Positions 29,219 through 37,810 of a DNA stretch of 64,000 nucleotides are shown here, in pieces. The translations under genes and the position numbers were made by a program. Position 1 is the first letter of the stretch. Every line of letters starts with the position of its first letter. Below the pieces are notes generated by a model. It was not told the origin of the DNA and made no database searches. It saw nothing but the letters and a program-made list of their open reading frames with translations. This stretch comes from Bifidobacterium breve DSM 20213 = JCM 1192 (GTDB taxonomy: Bacteria > Actinomycetota > Actinomycetes > Actinomycetales > Bifidobacteriaceae), in NCBI RefSeq assembly GCF_001025175.1, contig NZ_AP012324.1:2170001-2234000 (forward strand), given 5' to 3'.

Positions 29219-30598
29219 ATGACCAACAGTGACGGCGGTTTCCAATTCGACTTCCAGCACCCTGAAGAACCATCCAAGCCAGTAATGCCTCCGGTTCCCC
29301 CAGCACCTGCGACTCAGGCAACACAGCCTGCGCAGCCCACACAACCCGTATGGCCAGCCGCGCAGCCGACGCAGGCATTCCAACCAGTACAGCCGACACA
29401 AGCAACCCAAGCATTCCAGTCAGCACAGCCGACACAAGCAACGCAGTCATTCCAACCTGCGCAACCGACCCAGCCAACGCAGGCTGTACCTTCATATGAC
29501 GCGACTGCGGCAACTCAAGCATTCCAGCCGATTCAGTTTGGACAGCCCACAACCCCGGCATACGGTACCGGCGCCACTTCTGGGCAGACCGTCGCCATGC
29601 CGGCAGCCCCAGCCCAGGCGATGCCTGCTGAAGATATGCAGGCGACTCAGGTATTTCAGCCGTCCGAAGTACCGGCTGCGGCTCCCGCACAGCCGGCGAC
29701 ACTACCGCCCACCATTCCACCACTCGATCAGTTCGCTGATGAAGAAGAGCCCGAAGAACACGAGCCTCGTCATCAAGGCGGCGGCAAGAAAAATACGGGC
29801 AAAACCGTCGGCATTGTCATCGCCGTGGTTGTGGTCGTGGCGTTGATTGCCGGAGGCTTGTTCTGGTGGCATTCCAACAGCAGCAAGGTGAGCCAAGCGG
29901 CGGCGCTAGTCGAATGCAAGGCAGCAGCCAAGCAGTATGATTCGGCCAAGAAGAAGCTCACCACCGCCATCACGAACGGTCAGACCAGCGCGCAGACGCC
30001 CACCAGTGACGTGGCCGACGTCAACACCATCACCACGTTGAATCAAGCGGTGCAGGATGCTGGCACCCCGGCCGATACCGCTACCTGCGATTCCAAGCTC
30101 GGCGCAGATGAGTTGAAGAAGCAGACCGAAGACATGCAGAGCAAGGTCAGCGACGCCGCCGATAAGACGGATGCCATCAACAGCGCCATCAAGGCCGTCA
30201 ATGCTTCCAAGAAGACGGCAAACACCAACTCGCTGAAGTCGAACCTCAGCTCGGCCGTTTCGCAGGCTCAGGGCATTCTGGACAACTCGGCCGGCAACGT
30301 GGCCGATGAGAATACTCGCACCGCATTGCAGACCGCCATTACCGAGGCGAACACCGTGGCAAGCAGCTCCAACCCGTCCGAGGCCGACGTGAATAACGCC
30401 ATTTCCAAGCTGCAGAAGGCCGAGGCCGACGTGAACGCTTCAATGCAGGCCAAGCAAAAGGCTGACGCCGATGCGGCAGCACAAGCTGAGGCTGAGAAGA
30501 AGGCTCAGGAAGAGGCTGCGGCGGCTGAGGCTCAGAAGAAGGCCGAAGAAGAAGCCGACAGCTCAAGCGGGATGAATAGCGGCACTGGTAGCAACTAG
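29219..30598 (+). CDS. single-span protein with Pro/Gln/Thr-rich cytoplasmic repeats
   Basis: The start is ATG 29219 with AAGGAG six bases upstream; the open frame further upstream overlaps dcd and is not used. Of 459 residues, 15-190 are built from degenerate repeats of the type QPTQATQAFQPVQ, without charged residues. An acidic EEEPEEHEPRH stretch and a membrane span follow at about 200-222 (VGIVIAVVVVVALIAGGLFWW). The outer part (225-459) is Ala/Lys/Asp-rich, predicted helical or coiled-coil, ending in a low-complexity QKKAEEEAD tail. The order resembles actinobacterial proteins with a disordered inner half and a helical outer half. Function unknown. Confidence 0.8.
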   Translation: MTNSDGGFQFDFQHPEEPSKPVMPPVPPAPATQATQPAQPTQPVWPAAQPTQAFQPVQPTQATQAFQSAQPTQATQSFQPAQPTQPTQAVPSYDATAATQAFQPIQFGQPTTPAYGTGATSGQTVAMPAAPAQAMPAEDMQATQVFQPSEVPAAAPAQPATLPPTIPPLDQFADEEEPEEHEPRHQGGGKKNTGKTVGIVIAVVVVVALIAGGLFWWHSNSSKVSQAAALVECKAAAKQYDSAKKKLTTAITNGQTSAQTPTSDVADVNTITTLNQAVQDAGTPADTATCDSKLGADELKKQTEDMQSKVSDAADKTDAINSAIKAVNASKKTANTNSLKSNLSSAVSQAQGILDNSAGNVADENTRTALQTAITEANTVASSSNPSEADVNNAISKLQKAEADVNASMQAKQKADADAAAQAEAEKKAQEEAAAAEAQKKAEEEADSSSGMNSGTGSN

Positions 30599-30619
30599 TA
30601 GTTCTGCGTTCCGCATATA

Positions 30620-30660
30620 AAGGGCGGGTCAAATCCTACAACAGGATTTGACCCGCCCTT
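30620..30660. terminator. bidirectional terminator, perfect 18-bp stem
   Basis: AAGGGCGGGTCAAATCCT (30620-30637) pairs perfectly with 30643-30660 around a 5-base loop. T-rich sequence follows on the plus strand (ATTGTTATTT). It separates the convergent repeat protein and P-type ATPase genes. Confidence 0.92.
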
Positions 30661-30687
30661 ATTGTTATTTGGTGCTATCCGTTGGCG

Positions 30688-33678
30688 TTACTGTCGCTTA
30701 GCCATCGCGCGCAACACAATCTTGCGCAGCTCGGAAGCAATCAGCACAATCGCAGCCAAGCTAATGCATTCCACCCAGGCCATCGGGCTGAGCGCAACGG
30801 TACCGAACGGGCCGTTAAGGAACGGCACATAGACCACCACAAGTTGCAGCGCCACGGACAGGCCGATCGCGCCCCACAGCCACTTGTTGGAGAATAAGCC
30901 CACGAACACGGACTGCAGGTGGGAGCGGGAGGCGAGCGCGTTGAACAGCTGGGCGAACACCAGAATCGTGAAGCCCATGGTACGAGCCTCGGTCATCTGT
31001 GCCTCATGGCCGATGGCATCCACCGAGCGGTCGGTGAACAGGCCGCCGGACAAGTGCATATCCATGCCGATCAGTGTGACGACGGCCATGATGACGCCGA
31101 TGTAGATGATGTCGCCCCACATGGAGGCGTCGATCACACGATCGGTCATCTTACGCGGCTTACGACCCATCACATCGTCGGTTTGCGGATCCACGCCCAT
31201 GGCGAGTGCGGGGGCCGCATCGGTCAGTAGGTTGATCCACAGCAGCTGCGTGGCGAGGAGCGGTACGGCGACGCCCACGGATTCCGGCTGACGGATACCG
31301 AGGAAGCCGGCCAGCACCACGCCGAGGAACACGGTGAACACCTCGCCCACGTTGGAGCTCAGCAGGTAGCGCAGGAACTTGCGGATGTTGTCGAAGATCA
31401 CGCGGCCTTCGCGCACAGCAGCCACGATGGTGGAGAAGTTGTCGTCCGCCAGAATCATCTTGGCGCTCTGCTTGGTCACTTCGGTGCCGGTGATGCCCAT
31501 GGCCACACCGATATCCGCGGACTTGACGGCCGGAGCGTCGTTCACACCGTCACCGGTCATGGCCACGATGTTGCCCTGGCGCTGTAGGGACTCGACGATC
31601 TTGAGCTTGTGCTCAGGAGCCACGCGGGCATACACGGACACTTCAGCAGTGGCCTTGTCGAGCACGGCTTCGTCGGGCAGCTGATCAAGCTGGTCACCGG
31701 TCAGGGCCTTGCCGTCCTTGGCGATGATGCCAAGGTCGGAGGCGATGCGGGCAGCAGTCAGCGGGTGGTCGCCGGTGATCATCACGGTGCGGATGCCGGC
31801 ACGGTGCGCCTCGGCCACGGAATCGCGGACCTCAGTGCGCGGCGGGTCGATGATGCCGACCATGCCGTTCCAGATAAGGTCGGTTTCGATGGCCTCGGAC
31901 TGTTCGGCGATGTCGGCCACCTGGCCCGCGGCATTTACGCTGACGCCCGGCACATCGGCCAGCGAGCTGGTTTCCAGCGGTCGACAGGCCTGACCAAGCG
32001 TGCGGTATGCCTCGGAAGAGAGGCGTTCGACGGTGGCCAGAATCGACTGACGATCACCTTCGGTGAGCTTGCGGACCTGGCCGCCCACGCGAATGCGCGA
32101 GCAGTAGCTCAGCAACACGTCCGGCGCACCCTTGGCGAACACGGTCAGTTTGCCGGAATCGGTGTCGTCTTTAGCGATGATAGACATGCGCTTGCGTTCG
32201 GAGGTGAACGGAATCTCGCCCACGCGAGTGTAACGGCTGACCTTGTGATCAGCCTTGACCTTGCGAGCGGCAACGACCAGTGAGACTTCAGTGGGGTCGC
32301 CCACAATCTCCCACTTGCCGTTTTCCTGACGGAGTTCACCGTCGTTGGCCAGTGTGCCGGCCACGAGTGTGGCAATAACCTCATCGGCGATGGTCTTGGC
32401 TTGATCGGATTCGGGATCAACACCACCGGCCATGACCATGCGGCCTTCGGGCGCGTAGCCGGTGCCGGTGATCTGCACTTCGCCGGACGGGGTGACCACA
32501 CGTTCCACGGTCATCTCATTACGGGTCAACGTGCCGGTCTTATCCGAGCAGATCACGGAAGCGGATCCCAGGGTTTCCACCGAATGCAGCTTCTTGACGA
32601 TCGCGTTGTGGGCCGCCATGCGCTGCACGCCAAGCGCCAGCACCACGGTCAGAATGGCGGCCAAACCTTCCGGCACGGCGGCCACGGCAAGCGAGACGGC
32701 CAGCAGCAAGGAATCAATCACGTCATGGACGTCGTTGAAGCCTTCCAACACGGCGAGCGCCACCAGCACCACGACAGCGATGACGCACACCGCAATGCCG
32801 AGGATCTTGGAGACGTAATCCATCTCCTTCTGCAACGGGGTTTTCTCGTCCTCTGTGGCGGAGAGCATGTCGGCGATCTTGCCGACCTGCGTATTCATAC
32901 CGGTGCCGGTCACGATTGCGCGGCCGGTGCCTTGCGTCACGGAAGTGCCGTTGAAGATCATGTTGGCGCGGTCGCCCAGCGCCTTGGCCTCGGTGAGTGT
33001 GTCCGGCTTCTTGCCAACCGGCACGGATTCGCCGGTCAGTGAAGCCTCGGCGATGCGCAGGCTGGCCGCGTTGACCAGTCGGCCATCAGCGGAGACCGAA
33101 TCGCCTTCCGCAAGGACGATGATGTCGCCGGGAACCACGTCGGCGGTGTTGATGCGCATGACCTTGCCATCGCGCAGCACCGAAGTCTGCGGGGCCGTCA
33201 TTTGTGCGAGCGCTTCGACGGCCGCCTCGGCCTTGGCTTCTTGCATGTAGCCGAGCACAGCATTGACAATCAGGATCAAGATGATCACGATGGCGTCGAA
33301 CGGAAGCGCCTCGCCGCCTTCCGCGCCGGGCTGCGCATTGGCTTTTTCGATGAACCAAGCGATCACCGAGATAATAGTGGCCGCGATCAGCAGGTAGACC
33401 AGCGGATCTTGGAATTGGGCCAGGAATTTCTTCCATTTCGGTACGGGCGGGGCGCTGGCGAGCTCGTTCGGGCCGAATTTGGCCAGTCGGCGCTTGGCTT
33501 CTTCCTCGCTCAGGCCGTGGGATGGGTCGACGTTCAGGGCTTTGGCCACGTCGTCGACGCTGGTCAGACTTGGATCAGTATCCCCCAATAGCGCTTCCTG
33601 TGCGCGCACTTCTTCCGATTCCACGACCCCGTTCGTTGCGGTCGCGGACTTTGCGGATTGATCGTTACGATCATCCAT
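30688..33678 (-). CDS. P-type cation-transporting ATPase, calcium type
   Basis: The 996-residue protein has all P-type II marks: an N-terminal cation ATPase domain, the LTGESVPV actuator motif, PEGLAAILTVVLALG in M4, the phosphorylated Asp in CSDKTGTLTRNEMTV, and the hinge MTGDGVNDAPAVKSADIG. Ten spans are predicted. The PEGL motif and length match calcium-transporting (SERCA/PMCA-like) bacterial ATPases, which export Ca2+; Mn2+ is possible. GGAGAACACC lies before the ATG. The gene is monocistronic and ends at a bidirectional terminator. Confidence 0.92.
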   Translation of the reverse strand: MDDRNDQSAKSATATNGVVESEEVRAQEALLGDTDPSLTSVDDVAKALNVDPSHGLSEEEAKRRLAKFGPNELASAPPVPKWKKFLAQFQDPLVYLLIAATIISVIAWFIEKANAQPGAEGGEALPFDAIVIILILIVNAVLGYMQEAKAEAAVEALAQMTAPQTSVLRDGKVMRINTADVVPGDIIVLAEGDSVSADGRLVNAASLRIAEASLTGESVPVGKKPDTLTEAKALGDRANMIFNGTSVTQGTGRAIVTGTGMNTQVGKIADMLSATEDEKTPLQKEMDYVSKILGIAVCVIAVVVLVALAVLEGFNDVHDVIDSLLLAVSLAVAAVPEGLAAILTVVLALGVQRMAAHNAIVKKLHSVETLGSASVICSDKTGTLTRNEMTVERVVTPSGEVQITGTGYAPEGRMVMAGGVDPESDQAKTIADEVIATLVAGTLANDGELRQENGKWEIVGDPTEVSLVVAARKVKADHKVSRYTRVGEIPFTSERKRMSIIAKDDTDSGKLTVFAKGAPDVLLSYCSRIRVGGQVRKLTEGDRQSILATVERLSSEAYRTLGQACRPLETSSLADVPGVSVNAAGQVADIAEQSEAIETDLIWNGMVGIIDPPRTEVRDSVAEAHRAGIRTVMITGDHPLTAARIASDLGIIAKDGKALTGDQLDQLPDEAVLDKATAEVSVYARVAPEHKLKIVESLQRQGNIVAMTGDGVNDAPAVKSADIGVAMGITGTEVTKQSAKMILADDNFSTIVAAVREGRVIFDNIRKFLRYLLSSNVGEVFTVFLGVVLAGFLGIRQPESVGVAVPLLATQLLWINLLTDAAPALAMGVDPQTDDVMGRKPRKMTDRVIDASMWGDIIYIGVIMAVVTLIGMDMHLSGGLFTDRSVDAIGHEAQMTEARTMGFTILVFAQLFNALASRSHLQSVFVGLFSNKWLWGAIGLSVALQLVVVYVPFLNGPFGTVALSPMAWVECISLAAIVLIASELRKIVLRAMAKRQ

Positions 33679-33837
33679 GGTGTTCTCCTTGGTATCGCCG
33701 CGGAGTAGTCAGCCTCGCGCCGGCACCGGGTTGTCTCTCCCGGGCGGCGCAGGACTGCGCGGTTATGGGCATCGACGCAATTGCAGCCGATGCGTACGAT
33801 GCCATTATTCCATAACCCGGCGGCACACTGGTCAAGC
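33679..33837. promoter_or_regulatory. promoter region of the P-type ATPase
   Basis: This gap holds the ATPase upstream sequence and blends into the LacI remnant on the plus strand. I see no clear promoter hexamers. A reading frame with LacI-like character may extend to the left, but it is broken. Confidence 0.35.
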
Positions 33838-34054
33838 CATGACGGGCGAGCTGGGCGCGGACATCGTCGAGCGGTACAACGACTCGCCCATCGCTGCGGC
33901 CGCGCTGCCCGCCCTGACCTCGGTGCGTCCGCCGTACGCGCGTATCGTCACCGAGGTCTTGCGTCTCATCGAAATCGGGCCCGGGAATCCCACGCACATC
34001 TCGTTGCCACCGGAACTCGTCGTGCGCGCCTCGAGCTCGAATCGGCTTATCTGA
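33838..34054 (+). pseudogene. 3' remnant of a LacI-family regulator
   Basis: The last 72 codons of this frame end in LTSVRPPYARIVTEVLRLIE, then HISLPPELVVRASS. This is the characteristic C-terminus of LacI-type repressors (LTTVR...LIEG...LPTELVVRxSS). No DNA-binding domain or core precedes it in any frame, and stops interrupt the sequence upstream (33825-33837). It is next to the PTS genes and may be what remains of their former regulator. Identity rests on motif likeness only. Confidence 0.55.
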
Positions 34055-34559
34055 CGGCGAGGGTGCCCACTTGCGCGCCGACGGCCACCGTACCGGAACC
34101 GGTAAGATCCAAAGCGGCGATGGTGGCCGGGTTGGTGAACACCACGATGACGTCGGTGGCTTTGCCCGCGGCCTTGACCGCATCGAAATCGACCTTCTCG
34201 ATGGGATCGCCGGCTGAGACCGTCTGCCCGGCACTCACCAGCATCGTGAAAGGCGCGCCCTTGAGTTGCACGGTATCGACGCCGATATGCACCAACACCT
34301 CGACACCGCCCGGAGTGGTGATGCCCACGGCGTGTTTGGCGTCGGCCACGGTGGTCACCGTTCCGGAAACAGGGGCGACGACCAGCCCGGAGGACGGCAC
34401 CACGCCGAACCCATCGCCCAGAATCTTGGCTGCGAACGTGTCGTCGGGCACTTTCTCGATGGACTCCCAGACACCATCGCATGGGGCGAGAACCGACGTC
34501 GCTGCGGGGGCGGGCGCCGCCTCATCGCTGTTGTGGAACAAACCGGAGAACAATCCCAT
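34047..34559 (-). CDS. glucose-family PTS EIIA component
   Basis: The 170-residue protein is an EIIA of the glucose superfamily: phosphorylated His91 in VLVHIGVDTVQLKG, the second conserved His76 in AKHAVGI, and the ILGDGFGVVP motif. A short N-terminal extension (residues 1-22) is Ala/Pro-rich. It passes phosphate from HPr to the IICB protein encoded just upstream. AAGGAG precedes the ATG. A 19-bp hairpin lies between the two genes (34592-34642). The stop overlaps the LacI remnant on the other strand by eight bases. Confidence 0.92.
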   Translation of the reverse strand: MGLFSGLFHNSDEAAPAPAATSVLAPCDGVWESIEKVPDDTFAAKILGDGFGVVPSSGLVVAPVSGTVTTVADAKHAVGITTPGGVEVLVHIGVDTVQLKGAPFTMLVSAGQTVSAGDPIEKVDFDAVKAAGKATDVIVVFTNPATIAALDLTGSGTVAVGAQVGTLAVR

Positions 34560-34591
34560 AATGACTCCTTGAAAACCAATGATGGACGATA

Positions 34592-34642
34592 ACGGATGGG
34601 TTGCGTGACGCCGATCATGTCGACGTCACGCAGCCCATCCGT
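34592..34642 (-). promoter_or_regulatory. intercistronic 19-bp hairpin in the PTS operon
   Basis: ACGGATGGGTTGCGTGACG (34592-34610) pairs with 34624-34642 (one G-U pair) around a 13-base loop. It lies between the IICB stop and the EIIA start, with no T-run on the minus strand. It may be a partial terminator or an mRNA-stability element that sets different levels of the two proteins. Confidence 0.6.
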
Positions 34643-34668
34643 CATACCAAGCGACAGAGCGCCAAGCG

Positions 34669-36207
34669 CTAGGCTTTATGCAGCTCTTCCATGGCATCGG
34701 CCACAGCCTGCACCTGCGTGCCGACCACAACCTGGACATTCCTGTCGTCGATGACCTTCACGCCGGGCACCAGCTTGCGGATGGCGTCCACATCCACCTT
34801 GGCGGTGTCCTTGACACCCAGACGCAGACGGGTCACGCAGTTCTCGATGTCGACGATATTGGCCTTGCCGCCAAGCAGCGCGTAGAGCTTCGCGGCCAGC
34901 GCGGCGTACTTGTCGCGGGAGACCGCGGCGGCCGGGGCGGCGCCGGTGTCGAGAATGCCCGCCACGGCGGCGGCGCCCTCATCGTCAACGCCATCGCCAC
35001 GGCCCGGGGTCTTGAGGTCGAACTTCTTGATCATGAACGTGAACACGAAGTAGTAGATGACCGCAAAGACCAGGCCCTGCACGATAAGCATCCACGGCAT
35101 ATGCGCCTGCGGCACACGCAGCGAGAGGAACCAATCGATGAAGCCGGCGGAGAAGTTGAAGCCGGCGATCCACTGGAAGGACGCGGCGATGAACACCGAC
35201 AGGGCGGTGAGCAGCGCGTGCACCACGTACAGCGGGAAGGCGGCGAACATGAAGGAGAACTCCAGGGGCTCGGTCACACCGGTGAGGAAGGCGGCCAGAC
35301 CACCGGCGAGCATCAGGGAGCCGACGGTACGACGGTTCTCCGGCTTGGCGCAGCGGTAGATGGCAAACGCGCCCGCAGGCAAGCCGAACATCATGATCGG
35401 GAAGAAGCCGGCCTGGTACATGCCGGTGACGTACTCGCCCCACGGCTGGAATCCACCGGTGGCCAGCACAGCCTTGGTGGTGCCGTTGAGACCGCCCACA
35501 CCGTTCCAGAACTTGGTGATGTCATCAATGCCGGCAAGGTTGAACCAGAACACGTTGTTGAGGGCGTGGTGCAGACCCGTGGGGATGAGCAGACGGTTGA
35601 AGAAGGCGTAGATGCCGGCGCCGACCGCGCCCATACCCATCAGGGACTCGCCGAAGGCGACCAGACCGTTGTAGACCAGCGGCCACACGAACAGCAGCAC
35701 CAGGGAAATGACCGACATCAGCGCGGCGGTCAGGATCGGCACGCAGCGACGGCCGGAGAAGAAGGCCAGGAAGTCGGGCAACTTGGTCTTGCTGAAACGG
35801 TTGTACAGCGCACCGGACACGCAGCCGACCATGATGCCGAAGAACACGTTCTTGTTGCCGATGGCGCCAGGAGCAAAGGCGGCCGGCGGGTTCTCGGCGT
35901 CGAAGCCCAGGAACATGGAGGCCGAGCCCATGATCGTGGTGATGGTCATGAAACCGACCAGACCGGACAGGGCCGAGGCGCCGTCCTTGTCACGGGCCAT
36001 GCCGACGGCCACGCCAACGGCGAACAGCAAGCCCAGATTGTCGAGGATCGCCGAACCCGTCTTGCACAGATAGGCGGCGATGACGTTGCCGCCACCCCAA
36101 CCGCTCGGATCGATCCAATAGCCGATGCCCAGGAAGAGCGCCGCGGCGGGCAGGCAGGCGACGGGCAGCATCAGCGCGCGGCCTAGTCGCTGAATATAGG
36201 CTTTCAT
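34669..36207 (-). CDS. glucose-family PTS EIICB component
   Basis: The 512-residue permease has an EIIC domain at residues 1-400 (LMLPVACLPAAALFLGIGYWID; the GITEPLEFSF-like motif as GVTEPLEFSFMF; about ten spans). A linker and a C-terminal EIIB domain follow (AKLYALLGGKANIVDIENCVTRLRLGV), with the phosphorylated Cys near residue 445. It imports and phosphorylates glucose or N-acetylglucosamine; family position favours glucose-type sugars. The EIIA is a separate downstream gene. AGGGAGAAAG lies before the ATG. Regulation is not visible, though the LacI remnant nearby hints at a lost repressor. Confidence 0.92.
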   Translation of the reverse strand: MKAYIQRLGRALMLPVACLPAAALFLGIGYWIDPSGWGGGNVIAAYLCKTGSAILDNLGLLFAVGVAVGMARDKDGASALSGLVGFMTITTIMGSASMFLGFDAENPPAAFAPGAIGNKNVFFGIMVGCVSGALYNRFSKTKLPDFLAFFSGRRCVPILTAALMSVISLVLLFVWPLVYNGLVAFGESLMGMGAVGAGIYAFFNRLLIPTGLHHALNNVFWFNLAGIDDITKFWNGVGGLNGTTKAVLATGGFQPWGEYVTGMYQAGFFPIMMFGLPAGAFAIYRCAKPENRRTVGSLMLAGGLAAFLTGVTEPLEFSFMFAAFPLYVVHALLTALSVFIAASFQWIAGFNFSAGFIDWFLSLRVPQAHMPWMLIVQGLVFAVIYYFVFTFMIKKFDLKTPGRGDGVDDEGAAAVAGILDTGAAPAAAVSRDKYAALAAKLYALLGGKANIVDIENCVTRLRLGVKDTAKVDVDAIRKLVPGVKVIDDRNVQVVVGTQVQAVADAMEELHKA

Positions 36208-36508
36208 TTCTTTCTCCCTTCATGCGGGTTTTCCAGCGGTGGAGTACTTCTCTGTGCCCTGCTCCGCCGTCACGCGCCGACCCTCCATTGGACCGGCCGA
36301 TATCCGGCGGGGCGAGTACCGCTTTCAACGGATAATAGTACGCCACAGACGTCATGCGCCGCAACTCAGCGCACTGAAATCAAGGCTCGGAGAACCGTGC
36401 GCGGATTTCGGAAACCTAATCGAACATGCAAAGCGTCTGAGCCGCGGAATGCCGCCATTTTCGGTCATGTTCGTTTGTGCGGAAACAGTTCGGATGGGTG
36501 CACGGTTC
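36208..36508. other. intergenic region with one possible hairpin-repeat unit
   Basis: 301 bases between the PTS start and the MFS stop. It must hold the PTS promoter. CCGC (36442-36445) to GCGG (36479-36482), with GCCATTTTCGG inside, may be a diverged member of the hairpin family at 15086 and 23164. No gene is seen. Confidence 0.4.
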
Positions 36509-37738
36509 TTACTGAGAATCGTCCTCTGCACCCATCGCGGCGGCCATGGCGGCGTCTCGGGAACCCTTGGTGACCCGCAGGCCCACGGTGACGCCGACCA
36601 ACACCACCGTGCAGGCGATCCACAGCATCCGCCCGCCGAAGCCGCCGATCACCCCGCCGCCGATCAGCGGCGCCAATGCGATCGACACCGACCACACCAC
36701 GTTATAGACGCCCTGGTACGTGCCGCGGGCGGTGGCGGGCGCCATGGCGGCGACCGTGGTGGTGGCGATGGGGAACGTGCCCAGCTCGCCCAGCGTCCAC
36801 AGCACTACGGCAAGCGCGAACCCGCCCCATGAATGGGCCACGGCCTGCACCGCATAGCCGATGGCGGTCACCGCAAGGCCCATCACGAGCACACGCGAAT
36901 TGCCCATGCGCGCGAACAGTTTCATGGCGGGAATCTGCAGCAGACACAGCATGCCGCCGTTGATGGTCAACAGCACCGAATAGTCGCCCAACCCCAGACC
37001 AAGGTCCGTCATGGCAATGGGCAGGCCGGAGGTGCTTTGGAAGTACACAAGGAAGTAGCCGAACATCAGCAGGGAGAAGCCGAGGAATGGAGTATCGGTG
37101 AGCACGCGCCGCCAATTGCGAGACATGGCGCCCTCGGGGCGGGCCGCCGGCGCCGAAGTCGTCAGATGCCTCACTTCGCGGAAGAACACGATCAGCAATA
37201 TCGTGACGGCGATCATCACCGCCGCCTCGACGTAGAACATCAGCGAATAGGAGATCTTGATCAGCTGATTGGCCACGATCGGGCCGATCGCATACCCGAA
37301 ATTGATGGCCCATGATTGCAGCACATAGGCGCGCTGTTGACGCTTGGGAGGCACCACGTCGGCGATGTATGCGGCGATGGCTGGACTGGGCAGCGAGGCG
37401 AACGCGCCGTATACGAACAGGGCCGCGCCCAACGCCACGGGATCGGCGAGGACGGAGACGACCAGAAGAGCGGCGGCCGCGCCGATTTCGCCGATGATGA
37501 TCATCGACTGGCGGCCGAACCGGTCGGACAGCGCGCCACCGAAAAGACAGCCGATGATGGCGCCGAAACCGTACATGGCCACGACCGCGCCCACAACGCC
37601 TTCGCCGAGGTGCAGCGCGGAGACCAGGTAGATCGACAGGAACGACGTCACGAAGCGACCCATCCACAGAATCAGAATCGCCAACCATAATCCCCAATAC
37701 AGCAGGGACAGTCCGAATATCATGCGCTGCTTCTTCAC
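36509..37738 (-). CDS. MFS transporter
   Basis: A start at GTG 37738 (MKKQRMIFGLSL) is preferred, with AAGG eight bases upstream; ATG 37723 is an alternative. The much longer open frame to 38497 lies antisense to the methyltransferase and is not coding. The 409-residue protein has 12 predicted spans, the MFS motif GALSDRFGRQSMIIIGEIG between spans 2 and 3, and a matching central loop after span 6. It resembles drug/H+ antiporters, so export of a small molecule is likely, but the substrate is unknown. The C-terminus is acidic (GAEDDSQ). Confidence 0.87.
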   Translation of the reverse strand: MKKQRMIFGLSLLYWGLWLAILILWMGRFVTSFLSIYLVSALHLGEGVVGAVVAMYGFGAIIGCLFGGALSDRFGRQSMIIIGEIGAAAALLVVSVLADPVALGAALFVYGAFASLPSPAIAAYIADVVPPKRQQRAYVLQSWAINFGYAIGPIVANQLIKISYSLMFYVEAAVMIAVTILLIVFFREVRHLTTSAPAARPEGAMSRNWRRVLTDTPFLGFSLLMFGYFLVYFQSTSGLPIAMTDLGLGLGDYSVLLTINGGMLCLLQIPAMKLFARMGNSRVLVMGLAVTAIGYAVQAVAHSWGGFALAVVLWTLGELGTFPIATTTVAAMAPATARGTYQGVYNVVWSVSIALAPLIGGGVIGGFGGRMLWIACTVVLVGVTVGLRVTKGSRDAAMAAAMGAEDDSQ

Positions 37739-37810
37739 TCTCAATACCTTACCGGCTACCGACGGCGGAATAGCCGCGTTTTGGCGCGGGGTGCTGGGAC
37801 AATAGCACCT

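Noticed and set aside
33671..34234. 187-codon minus-strand frame over the LacI remnant
   Set aside because: Low-complexity Pro/Ser/Arg composition, overlaps the EIIA gene in another frame, no start signal.
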